DNA from: Pseudarthrobacter sp. IC2-21
GTDB taxonomy: Bacteria; Actinomycetota; Actinomycetes; Actinomycetales; Micrococcaceae
Length of the DNA: 64,000 bases
Direction of reading: 5' to 3'
NCBI RefSeq assembly: GCF_034048115.1
Contig: NZ_CP139145.1
Coordinates: forward strand, 2,728,001-2,792,000
Part shown: in pieces, positions 1 to 8,506 of the stretch
How the letters are laid out: each line of letters begins with the position of its first letter
How positions within the stretch are numbered: the stretch's first letter is position 1
Notes under the pieces: generated by a model
Told to the model about the DNA's origin: nothing
What the model saw: the letters and a program-made list of their open reading frames with translations, nothing else
The model's database searches: none
Made by a program: the position numbers and the translations under genes

Positions 1-837
<837 letters not shown>

Positions 838-920
838 CTAAACCAGCCTACCCGAGACCCCATCGTGACCTACTAATCCGGGGAGGCCGCCCCGATACCC
901 AAGCAGGGCCAAGCCGCCGC

Positions 921-1511
921 CTAATCGCTCAGCTCGCGGAGGCCGCCGTCGTGCTCCCCATATCGGCTCCCCGTTTGCGGGCACACCCACGTCCCGTTGT
1001 CCGCGCGCAGCGGCAGTCCAGCTTTGCCCACCCAGCCAATGCGCTTGGCGGGGACGCCTGCCACCAGTGCGAAGTCCGGCACGTCGCGCGTCACCACTGC
1101 CCCGGCCGCCACTGTTGCCCAGGAGCCGATGGTCACCGGCGCAATGCACACTGCACGGGCGCCGATGGCTGCGCCCGCGTTGATCGTGACACCCACTTTG
1201 TCCCAGTCGTCCTCGGTTTTGAGCGTCCCGTCGGACGTGATCGCGCGGGGAAAAACGTCGTTCGTCAACACCACGGCAGGCCCGATGAATACCCCGACGC
1301 CAAGGACTGCAGGTTCGTACACCAGGGCGTAATTCTGCACCTTGCAGTTGTCGCCGAGCTTTACGCCGGGGCCGATGTAGGCGCCGCGGCCAATGATGCA
1401 GTTCTCCCCCAGCGACGCCCCTTCACGGACCTGCGCAAGATGCCAGATTTTCGCCCCCTGACCGATGGCTGCGTCTTCCGAAACATCGGCGCTTGCTTCC
1501 ACTGAAATCAC
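921..1511 (-). CDS. Left-handed beta-helix sugar acetyltransferase (WbpD/WlbB-like)
   Basis: Probable acyl-CoA dependent N- or O-acetyltransferase acting on a nucleotide sugar for surface polysaccharide. The 196 residues are built of hexapeptide repeats (IGQGAKIWHLAQVREG, IGRGAYIGPGVKLGDN, VTIGSWATVAAGAVVTRDVP), ending in the usual AGVPAKRIGWV. The segment NDVFPRA resembles the WbpD/WlbB branch that acetylates UDP-3-amino-sugar uronates; the exact substrate cannot be read. An upstream in-frame ATG at 1628 adds 39 unlike residues. The GTG at 1509-1511 is preferred because AGAAGGAG lies 7 bases before it and the fold starts at once (ISVEASADVSEDA). It precedes glf on the same strand with about 130 bases between. 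Confidence 0.85.
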   Translation of the reverse strand: MISVEASADVSEDAAIGQGAKIWHLAQVREGASLGENCIIGRGAYIGPGVKLGDNCKVQNYALVYEPAVLGVGVFIGPAVVLTNDVFPRAITSDGTLKTEDDWDKVGVTINAGAAIGARAVCIAPVTIGSWATVAAGAVVTRDVPDFALVAGVPAKRIGWVGKAGLPLRADNGTWVCPQTGSRYGEHDGGLRELSD

Positions 1512-1704
1512 AGTGACGCTCCTTCTGCTGGGGCTGCTCGGCAACGGCGTAAGGCGTGGTTCCACTGACTCTAACCGAGCTGTACCTGCCGTGACAGGCC
1601 CCCACGGAGCCCGTGCGCTTTTCCACATACGGCAACGCCTCCCGCGACACTTGGCCGCCCGATGGCTAGCTTGGAATCACGTTGAGCGTTAGGACTTTCA
1701 CATC

Positions 1705-4700
1705 ATGCCCCTGCACTGCACACTCGTTCGAAGTCCGCGGGCAGCCCTGCGGGAATCACCCGTGGAACTCACCATCGAGGGCCCGGACGGTGCGGCCGGG
1801 GCCGACTTGCAGAAGGAACTGACGTCCACGTTCGGCGCGGGCAGCGTCTCCATCGATGACCAGGAGCTGAGCTCGCTCCAGCTCGGGCTTCCGCCGCTGG
1901 TCAACGGCGCCATCCTGGTCGATGCGGCCGGAACGACTGCCCGCCGCCCGAGGCAGCGTCCGCCGGAACCCCCGGCTTCCCTGGCACTGGCTGTGCATAG
2001 CGGCGCCGGGGCCGGCCTTGTGGTTCCGCTCCGGCGCGGCAGCTATACCATTGGCCGCAACGATGCCGACATTGTCATTCCCGACCCCGACATGTCGCGT
2101 GCGCATGCACGCCTCGTGGTAACCGAAACCACCATCATGATTGAGGATCTGGGCAGCGCCAACGGCACCGAAGTGGACGGCGCGCGCCAGAGGAACGCCA
2201 TCATCACCACCAACTCCACCATCCGGTGCGGCAACTCAACCATGTCGCTGGTCCTCCTGGAGCAGCCCGACAACCAACTGCATGACGCAGGGGCTGACGT
2301 CCGGGAGCCGATTATCCTCCGCCGGCCTGTGGACCCGGCGAACCGCGCGGCGCTCCTGCTGACCGCCATCCTTCCCGTACTCCTTGGTGTAGGCCTTGCC
2401 GCCATCACCGGAATGTGGATGTTCCTGGCCTTTACCGCTGTCTCCGCGGTGTCCGTCCTGGTGCCTGTGATCGGCGGGCGCAGGCAGCGCCGCGAACTCG
2501 CTGCGGCCGTCTGCTCCGCTGTCTCTAAAGACCAGAGCCGACGACGGCGGGCCGCGCCGGCGCTGTCCGCCCTCACCATCGGCGGTGGCAAAGGCAGGAA
2601 CCGGGATGCTCGCGACTCAAGCAGCGGTGTCTGGCTGAGACTGGGGCAAGCCGTCCAACCAGCCAACCTCACATTCGAGCCGCCGGATCCGGCCCGTGTC
2701 ATCCCGTCAGGAGGCATGTTACCGGTCACGCTCGACCCTGCACGTCCGCTCACGAGCATCAGCGGGCCTGGCGACTTAGCGGATGGCCTGGCGCGTTCCT
2801 TCCTCATGCAGTTCGCCGGCTACCCGCTCGGCAGCGATAGCCGCATCGTGGTCCACGGAATCGTGGACCGCATGCCCCTCGCAGCGCGTTTCCTCAACAA
2901 CGTAACCTTGGCCAGCCGGCCCGCCGCCGCCAGGACCCTGCTGCAGCGCGGGTTCAGGCCCTCGCATCGGCATGGCGTGTTGGTCCTTTTGGGCACCTCG
3001 AACACCTCTGGGATCATCGACACGGCTCTGGAACATGGGTGGCAGGTCATTCATTTCCACAACGACGGCGAACTCCCCTTCACTGCCGACATCCAATTGG
3101 GTGAACGCCGCTCCGAGTTCAGCGCGGGAACCGAAAGAATCCGATTCCTGCCGGACCTTGCGCCCGCAGGCGTATTCGAGGGCTTTTGCCGCCGTCTTGC
3201 CAAACATACCGACAAGCCGGGCAGGGCCAGCGAAAGCATCCCAATGTCCTGTCGATTATGGGACCTTCTACCAGCCTCCACGGACGAAGTAGCAAGGCGT
3301 TGGACTAACTTAGGAAGTCGACACGGTTTGGTTGTTCCTCTGGGGATAGCTACGGGGGGCATGCAGGCCCTGGACATCCAGTCCGACGGGCCGCATCTCT
3401 TGGTTGCCGGAACTACGGGCTCGGGAAAGTCTGAACTGCTCCGCAGCCTGACAGTTGCTTTGGCTCTCAGCTACCCGCCGGACCGCGTCAACTTCCTTTT
3501 TGTGGACTTCAAAGGGGGCTCCGGTTTGGGGCCCCTGACCGGGCTGCCGCACTGCGTAGGCATGCTCACCGATCTCAGCAGCCACGAACTTGAACGGTAC
3601 CTGCAGTCGCTCGGTGCCGAAATCAGATTCCGGGAAGAACTTCTGGCAGCAGCGCAGGCACCCGATCTGACGTCCTACCGCGCGGCTCCGGCCGGGCTGG
3701 CGTCGCCGCTCCCCCACCTCGTCATTGTCATCGACGAATTCCGCATGCTCGTGGAGGACGCCCCGGAGACGCTGCACGAACTCATGAAAATTGCCGCCAT
3801 TGGCCGTTCACTGGGGATACACCTCATTATGGCCACACAACGACCCCAGGGCGCACTGACAGCGGACATCCGAGCCAACGTCACCACCAGCATCGCCTTG
3901 CGGGTCCAGTCGGAGATGGAGTCGATGGACATCATCAATTCAAAAGCCGCCGCCGGAATCAGCGTGGATAATCCGGGGCGGGCCTACCTGGCCCGTGGCA
4001 CCGAGTCTCCCATCGAGTTCCAGTCCGGTTCCCTGACTGCCGAAGGCATTACGTCACCACCCGCCAGGCTCTCGGTGCACTTGGCGTCCGACTACATCGA
4101 CCGCCCTCCGACGGGAGACGAACCAGCAGCCGCCGGCGCTGAAAGGACACCAGCGCAAGCAATCATGCCGCTAATCGCCGCACTGTCCGACGTGTGGGAC
4201 GCCATGAATCGCGATCCGGTCCGAAAACCGGTCTCTCCTCCGCTCCCCTGCGTCCTGCCCTGGGAATCCGCCCCGCCGGACCAGGACTCCGCCAGACGGA
4301 ACGGCTGGTCAGTCAGGCTCGGGTTGATGGACCTGCCTTCCGAACAGAGGACGGCGCCGCTGATCTGGGAACCCGCCGGGCATGGGCACCTGGCCCTGGT
4401 GGGAGGAACGGAATCAGGTGCGGCTGAGGCAATCGGGTTGGCCGTTCGTAGCCTCGCTTGCCACCCGCGGGAATCACACCTGTACATCCTGGATCATGGC
4501 GGTTCATTTGCAGGGCTCGCTTCGAACTGCCGGGTGGGAGCGAGAGCGGGTCTGCACGAGCTTCGCCGGGCCGTGCGCATCGTGGAGCGCCTGGCAAAGG
4601 AGCAATTGCGGAGACTGGCCGATCCGGCTGCCGACGCCACGCCACTCGTGCTGGTGATCTCAGCCTGGGGTTCCTGGGTGTCGGCCTTTCGTGCCGGACC

Positions 4701-5706
4701 GTTAGCGTGGGCGGAGGATCTGGTCCACGACCTTGTTCGCGATGACGGCACGGCCGGAATCACCGTCATCATCTCCGGCCAACGCGAACTCGTTACCGCA
4801 AGATTCTTCGCCGCCATTCCCAGCCGGGTCTACTTCCCCGCCGGTTCCAGCGAAGAGAGCCGGGTTGCGTGGCCGAACCTGCCGGCGACTCCGTCCGTCA
4901 CGGGTCGGGCCGTGGCGATGGGCACAGTGTCGGCAGGAAAAACAGCGGTCTGCCAGTTCTACAGCGCCGGACCCGACGTGGAGGGGCCAGGCGGCGGGCA
5001 TAGGATTACGGTTTCCCGCAGGCCGTTCCGCGTTGAGCCACTGCCAGTGGTGGTTCCTGCGGCTTACGTGCTGAAGAAGGCCGGGACAGCCGGTCAGGAT
5101 AACGCGCCCGCCCTGACGGCGTACGGGATGCCGGGCGAGGCCGGGCAAAAATCCGGGCTGCTCCTGATCGGTGTGGGCGGCGACGAGCTCGAGCCGGTCT
5201 CCGTTACGGCGCCTACAGGCGGGGTCCTGGCCGTGCTGGGCGCCTCTGCGTCCGGAAAATCAGCGTTTCTCCGGCTGCTGCCGACCCTCAACCCCGCTGC
5301 GGGTCCCTGGCTCAGACCTGGATCGACTACCCCGCCGACGGCCTATTGGCCTGAAATCCTCAAGCGGGCTTCGACCGGCGGTCTCGCTAAAGGATCCGTG
5401 GCCTTGGTGGACGATGCGGACCTCTTGCCGTCCGACGTGAACCGCCAACTCGCGGAGCTGAACATGCTCGGAATCACTGTGGTCATAACGGCAGGTTTCA
5501 GCCCCACACTGTCCCAACGGGTGCCCCTCGCACTCCACGCGCGTAGCCAGTGCACTGGGGTACTGATCGCTCCGCGGACGTTCCTGGACGGCGACCTCTT
5601 CGGAGTGCGGTTTGAGGCAGAACCAAACCCTCCACCGGGGCGCAGCGTCCTCATCCAGAACGGGCGCGCCGTGCCCGTCCAGCTTGGCTGGGTACCGCCG
5701 GGCTAA
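1705..5706 (+). CDS. FHA-domain FtsK/SpoIIIE ATPase, EssC-like (type VII secretion type)
   Basis: Membrane-anchored multi-ATPase protein of 1333 residues with the architecture of EssC/EccC, the motor of type VII secretion. In order: an N-terminal ubiquitin-like/FHA-like region (1-90); an FHA domain (about 93-187, with YTIGRND, SRAHARL and GSANGT); two membrane segments (about 216-257); and an FtsK domain with Walker A GTTGSGKS at 569-576 and Walker B LVIVIDEF at 672-679. A second ATPase module near 890 has the degenerate P-loop GGTESGAA, without the lysine. A third module near 1180 has an intact-looking GASASGKS. The start MPLHCTLVRS matches the usual EssC beginning. No WXG100 substrate, EccB/D/E or EsaA-type gene occurs nearby in the window. 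It could be an orphan T7SS motor or a distinct FtsK-like pump. Confidence 0.85.
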   Translation: MPLHCTLVRSPRAALRESPVELTIEGPDGAAGADLQKELTSTFGAGSVSIDDQELSSLQLGLPPLVNGAILVDAAGTTARRPRQRPPEPPASLALAVHSGAGAGLVVPLRRGSYTIGRNDADIVIPDPDMSRAHARLVVTETTIMIEDLGSANGTEVDGARQRNAIITTNSTIRCGNSTMSLVLLEQPDNQLHDAGADVREPIILRRPVDPANRAALLLTAILPVLLGVGLAAITGMWMFLAFTAVSAVSVLVPVIGGRRQRRELAAAVCSAVSKDQSRRRRAAPALSALTIGGGKGRNRDARDSSSGVWLRLGQAVQPANLTFEPPDPARVIPSGGMLPVTLDPARPLTSISGPGDLADGLARSFLMQFAGYPLGSDSRIVVHGIVDRMPLAARFLNNVTLASRPAAARTLLQRGFRPSHRHGVLVLLGTSNTSGIIDTALEHGWQVIHFHNDGELPFTADIQLGERRSEFSAGTERIRFLPDLAPAGVFEGFCRRLAKHTDKPGRASESIPMSCRLWDLLPASTDEVARRWTNLGSRHGLVVPLGIATGGMQALDIQSDGPHLLVAGTTGSGKSELLRSLTVALALSYPPDRVNFLFVDFKGGSGLGPLTGLPHCVGMLTDLSSHELERYLQSLGAEIRFREELLAAAQAPDLTSYRAAPAGLASPLPHLVIVIDEFRMLVEDAPETLHELMKIAAIGRSLGIHLIMATQRPQGALTADIRANVTTSIALRVQSEMESMDIINSKAAAGISVDNPGRAYLARGTESPIEFQSGSLTAEGITSPPARLSVHLASDYIDRPPTGDEPAAAGAERTPAQAIMPLIAALSDVWDAMNRDPVRKPVSPPLPCVLPWESAPPDQDSARRNGWSVRLGLMDLPSEQRTAPLIWEPAGHGHLALVGGTESGAAEAIGLAVRSLACHPRESHLYILDHGGSFAGLASNCRVGARAGLHELRRAVRIVERLAKEQLRRLADPAADATPLVLVISAWGSWVSAFRAGPLAWAEDLVHDLVRDDGTAGITVIISGQRELVTARFFAAIPSRVYFPAGSSEESRVAWPNLPATPSVTGRAVAMGTVSAGKTAVCQFYSAGPDVEGPGGGHRITVSRRPFRVEPLPVVVPAAYVLKKAGTAGQDNAPALTAYGMPGEAGQKSGLLLIGVGGDELEPVSVTAPTGGVLAVLGASASGKSAFLRLLPTLNPAAGPWLRPGSTTPPTAYWPEILKRASTGGLAKGSVALVDDADLLPSDVNRQLAELNMLGITVVITAGFSPTLSQRVPLALHARSQCTGVLIAPRTFLDGDLFGVRFEAEPNPPPGRSVLIQNGRAVPVQLGWVPPG

Positions 5707-5816
5707 GCGCCGATTAAGACGTGCGCGCCACGGGCGCTCACCCACAATCCGCCAACAGCGCCCCACACAATCCCGTGAAGCATCAAAGGTGGCAGGACAA
5801 CAACTTCCAAACGGCT

Positions 5817-6398
5817 TCAGAGTGCGGGGGGCGAGCCGCCCGTCCGGGATGCATAGCTGATGACGCGTTTATCGAACAGCAGCACAATGGCGGTCAGCGC
5901 CGGCACGAGCATCGCCAGTCCGGCAAGCACCACCCCGGCGGAGAGCGTGGGAAAGCCGATGGTCAGGACAAACAGCTGGGCCACCAGCGCAGCAGCCCTG
6001 GTCCACCGGCGCCCACGGAAGAGGAAGTGTCCCACTGAGTAGAGCCACGCCGAGAAGGCAAGCAACAGGGCCAGAGTGAAAATGGCGCCCCAGAACGAAA
6101 GTACGGGCGCGCCCGTCACCAGCTCGTAGGCATACCAGCCCCCTGCAACCAAAAGGGCTGTGGCCTCTGCCGCGACAATCACTGCAATCACCAGGATTCC
6201 GGCCGGCCGCACGGATGGCGCGGAACCCGTCTGCGCCGCACCTCGAACACCTTCGGGAGTGCCTCGGTATTCCGTATCGGAGGAAGACTCAGGAGTTGCA
6301 CCGGCACGGCGTCCCAGCCTGTCGCCGGCGGGCGAACTTGCGTTCCCGTGGTCGGGTTCGTGCAGCGGGTCTAAGGGGTCTCGGGGGGCTCTTGACAC
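5817..6398 (-). CDS. Conserved hypothetical four-helix membrane protein
   Basis: No function recognised. The 193-residue product has a hydrophilic, Pro/Asp/Arg-rich N-terminus of about 65 residues, then four hydrophobic segments (starting ILVIAVIVAAEATALL, FWGAIFTLALLLAFSA, AALVAQLFVLTIGF and VVLAGLAMLVPALTAI), and a short cytosolic tail. This layout, with no catalytic motif, resembles the small integral membrane proteins common in Arthrobacter. GTG at 6396-6398 gives the longest frame. It is convergent with the EssC-like gene and divergent from whiB1. A role with the EssC-like protein is only a guess from adjacency. Confidence 0.7.
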   Translation of the reverse strand: MSRAPRDPLDPLHEPDHGNASSPAGDRLGRRAGATPESSSDTEYRGTPEGVRGAAQTGSAPSVRPAGILVIAVIVAAEATALLVAGGWYAYELVTGAPVLSFWGAIFTLALLLAFSAWLYSVGHFLFRGRRWTRAAALVAQLFVLTIGFPTLSAGVVLAGLAMLVPALTAIVLLFDKRVISYASRTGGSPPAL

Positions 6399-6497
6399 AT
6401 TGGCACCCTACCCGACATAGTCGGACAGTGGTGGGGGTCGGCAACACGGATGTGATGTATCGCTCAGGAATCCGGGGATTTCAAGCTGTATTACCCC

Positions 6498-6524
6498 TTG
6501 TTTACACAGCGTTAACATGACAAT
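6498..6524 (+). promoter_or_regulatory. Candidate promoter of whiB1
   Basis: TTGTTT (6498-6503) and GACAAT (6519-6524) resemble -35 and -10 hexamers, with a short 15-base spacer; CTTGTT with 16 bases is an alternative. They lie about 100 bases upstream of the WhiB1 start in an otherwise gene-free, AT-richer stretch. Tentative, by pattern only. Confidence 0.35.
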
Positions 6525-6544
6525 CTTGATGAAGATGACCGATG

Positions 6545-6563
6545 GGGCCCACAGGGCCCTTTT
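6545..6563 (+). promoter_or_regulatory. Hairpin with T-run in the whiB1 leader
   Basis: Two GGGCCC blocks (6545-6550 and 6554-6559) pair across an ACA loop and are followed at once by TTTT. The form is that of a small intrinsic terminator or attenuator placed between the candidate promoter and the start codon. No leader peptide is obvious. Confidence 0.4.
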
Positions 6564-6628
6564 CCTTTGTAACCCCTAGTGAATAATTTCACAAATGGCT
6601 TTTCCCAGAATTGGAGCAACTGATCAGC

Positions 6629-6877
6629 ATGGATTGGCGTAACCGCGCGGCGTGCCTCGACAAGGACCCGGAACTGTTTTTCCCCGTTGGAAACACAGGG
6701 CCGGCGCTCCTCCAGATTGAGGAAGCGAAAAGCGTTTGCCGTCGCTGCCCCGTGGTTGACACCTGCCTCCAGTGGGCCCTCGAATCCGGCCAGGACGCAG
6801 GCGTCTGGGGCGGCATGAGCGAAGACGAGCGCCGCGCCCTCAAGCGCCGTGCCGCCAGGGCCCGCCGCGCTTCCTAG
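6629..6877 (+). CDS. whiB1: WhiB1-type iron-sulfur transcription factor
   Basis: Small [4Fe-4S] redox/NO-responsive regulator that partners the primary sigma factor in actinobacteria. The 82-residue protein has cysteines at 9, 37, 40 and 46, in the same positions as I recall for M. tuberculosis WhiB1. The G-V-W-G-G turn is at 58-62, followed by an Arg/Lys-rich C-terminus (RRALKRRAARARRAS) for DNA contact. MDWRNRAACLDKDPELFFP is the usual WhiB1 beginning, so the ATG at 6629 is chosen over an in-frame TTG six codons earlier. It converges on pdtaS across a strong hairpin, as I recall for Rv3219/Rv3220c. Confidence 0.95.
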   Translation: MDWRNRAACLDKDPELFFPVGNTGPALLQIEEAKSVCRRCPVVDTCLQWALESGQDAGVWGGMSEDERRALKRRAARARRAS

Positions 6878-6956
6878 GCACAACACATTAAGCACAGGCA
6901 TACGGGCGCCGGAATAGGGGCCCTGCCTTGAAAAAGCACCAGCTAGCTTGAGCAAA

Positions 6957-6993
6957 GCGATGGCCGCGACCCAATCCGGGTCGCGGCCATCGC
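6957..6993. terminator. Bidirectional terminator between whiB1 and pdtaS
   Basis: A perfect 16-base inverted repeat (6957-6972 and 6978-6993, loop AATCC) sits between the convergent stop codons of whiB1 and pdtaS. There is no long T-run, but stem strength and placement support a shared terminator. Confidence 0.75.
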
Positions 6994-7008
6994 CGTTAAC
7001 TCAAAGCT

Positions 7009-8478
7009 TTACCGTGCCGCAAGGCTCAGTCGGATCTGGACAGCAGTACCGCCGCCCTCACGGGGTTGCCACTGAATGGTGCCGCCCAGCTCACTGGTGA
7101 CCAGTGTCCGCACAATCTGCAGCCCCAGACCCTCAACGTGAGGCGTATCCGGCAGCCCCACACCGTCGTCGGCAACGGTCACGGTCAGCAGTTCCTCACC
7201 GTCCTCCTCTTCGGAACGGTCCGCGATGAGCCAGACCGTTCCGGTGCGCCCCTCCAGACCATGCTCGACGGCGTTGGTCACCAGCTCGTTAATCACCAGT
7301 GCCAGCGGCGTGGCAAAATCGCTGGGCAGTTCGCCGAATAGCCCGGCACGCTCGGTCTTGACCTGCTGGGAAGGGGACGCGACCTCCGCCGAAAGCCTGA
7401 ACTGGCGGCCGATGAGCTCGTCAAAGTCCACGCTCTGCGCCAGGCCCTGGGAAAGAGTTTCATGGACCAAGGCGATAGTAGCCACACGGCGCATCGCCTG
7501 TTCCAACCCCTGTTTGGCCTCATCGCTGACCATCCGCCGCGACTGCATCCGCAGCAGGGCCGCCACCGTCTGCAGGTTGTTCTTCACCCGGTGGTGGATC
7601 TCGCGGATAGTGGCGTCCTTGGTCACCAGCTCCATCTCCCGGCGGCGCAGTTCCGAGACGTCCCGGCACAATACCAGCGCACCAAACCGCTGCTGTTCAT
7701 CACGCAGCGGAATGGCCCGCAAGGACAGGCTCACACCCCGGGATTCAATCTCACTCCGCCACGGCATGCGCCCGGTGACCACCAGCGGCAGCGTTTCGTC
7801 GACCATGCGCCGGTCCTTAAGCAGGCTCGCCGTCACTTCGGCCAGTGACCTTCCTTCAAGCGATTCCCCGTCGCCGAGCCGTCGGAAGGCCGATACGCCA
7901 TTAGGACTCGCGTACTGCACAATCCCCTCCGCATCGAGCCTGATCAGGCCGTCCCCCACGCGCGGAGCACCGCGCCGCGAGCCCGTAGGCGACGCGAAGT
8001 CCGGCCACAGCCCCAGGGTTCCCATCCGGAGAAGATCGTAGGCACACTGGCGGTAAGTAAGTTCCAGGCGGGAGGGCATCCGCGAACTGGACAGATCCAT
8101 GTGCGTGGTCACCACGGCCAGGGTGCGGCCGTTGCGGACCATGGGCACGGCCTCTACCCGCAACGCCATGTCCGAGCTCCAGTTGGTCTCGCTGGACCGT
8201 TCGATGGCGCGGCTTGCCCAGGCCTTGTCCACCAGCGGCTGAAGGTCGGCCCGGATAGGTTCGCCCACAAAGTCACCGTGGAACACCGTGTGCGTGGTTG
8301 AGGGCCGCACATGCGCGAGCGCAACATAACCATGGTCCGGGTGCGGGAACCACAGGGCCAGGTCCGCGAACGCCAGGTCCGCAACCATCTGCCAGTCACC
8401 CACCAGGAGGTGCAGCCATTCGGCATCGCCCGGCCCGAAATCAGCATGTTCCCTGATAGGGTCCGTAAAGATTGCCAC
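7009..8478 (-). CDS. pdtaS: Cytosolic sensor histidine kinase PdtaS
   Basis: Soluble histidine kinase whose usual partner is the ANTAR antiterminator PdtaR. In the 489 residues an N-terminal GAF-like region (about 5-150) precedes a PAS domain (about 175-275). Then comes the HisKA_2 dimerisation helix with the phospho-acceptor motif IREIHHRVKNN (His295), and a HATPase_c domain with N box INELVTNAVEHG and glycine boxes DDGVGLP and GLGLQIV. No membrane segment is seen. It follows the glutamate dehydrogenase gene by 28 bases on the same strand, so the two may be co-transcribed. No pdtaR gene is in the window. Family and order next to whiB1 agree. Confidence 0.93.
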   Translation of the reverse strand: MAIFTDPIREHADFGPGDAEWLHLLVGDWQMVADLAFADLALWFPHPDHGYVALAHVRPSTTHTVFHGDFVGEPIRADLQPLVDKAWASRAIERSSETNWSSDMALRVEAVPMVRNGRTLAVVTTHMDLSSSRMPSRLELTYRQCAYDLLRMGTLGLWPDFASPTGSRRGAPRVGDGLIRLDAEGIVQYASPNGVSAFRRLGDGESLEGRSLAEVTASLLKDRRMVDETLPLVVTGRMPWRSEIESRGVSLSLRAIPLRDEQQRFGALVLCRDVSELRRREMELVTKDATIREIHHRVKNNLQTVAALLRMQSRRMVSDEAKQGLEQAMRRVATIALVHETLSQGLAQSVDFDELIGRQFRLSAEVASPSQQVKTERAGLFGELPSDFATPLALVINELVTNAVEHGLEGRTGTVWLIADRSEEEDGEELLTVTVADDGVGLPDTPHVEGLGLQIVRTLVTSELGGTIQWQPREGGGTAVQIRLSLAAR

Positions 8479-8506
8479 TGCACCTCCAGTTGCGACGCCA
8501 GGATTC

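Noticed and set aside
6451..6466. CRP-like sequence TGTGATGTATCGCTCA upstream of whiB1
   Set aside because: Right half-site matches poorly; mentioned only as weak, although whiB1 is CRP-controlled in mycobacteria.
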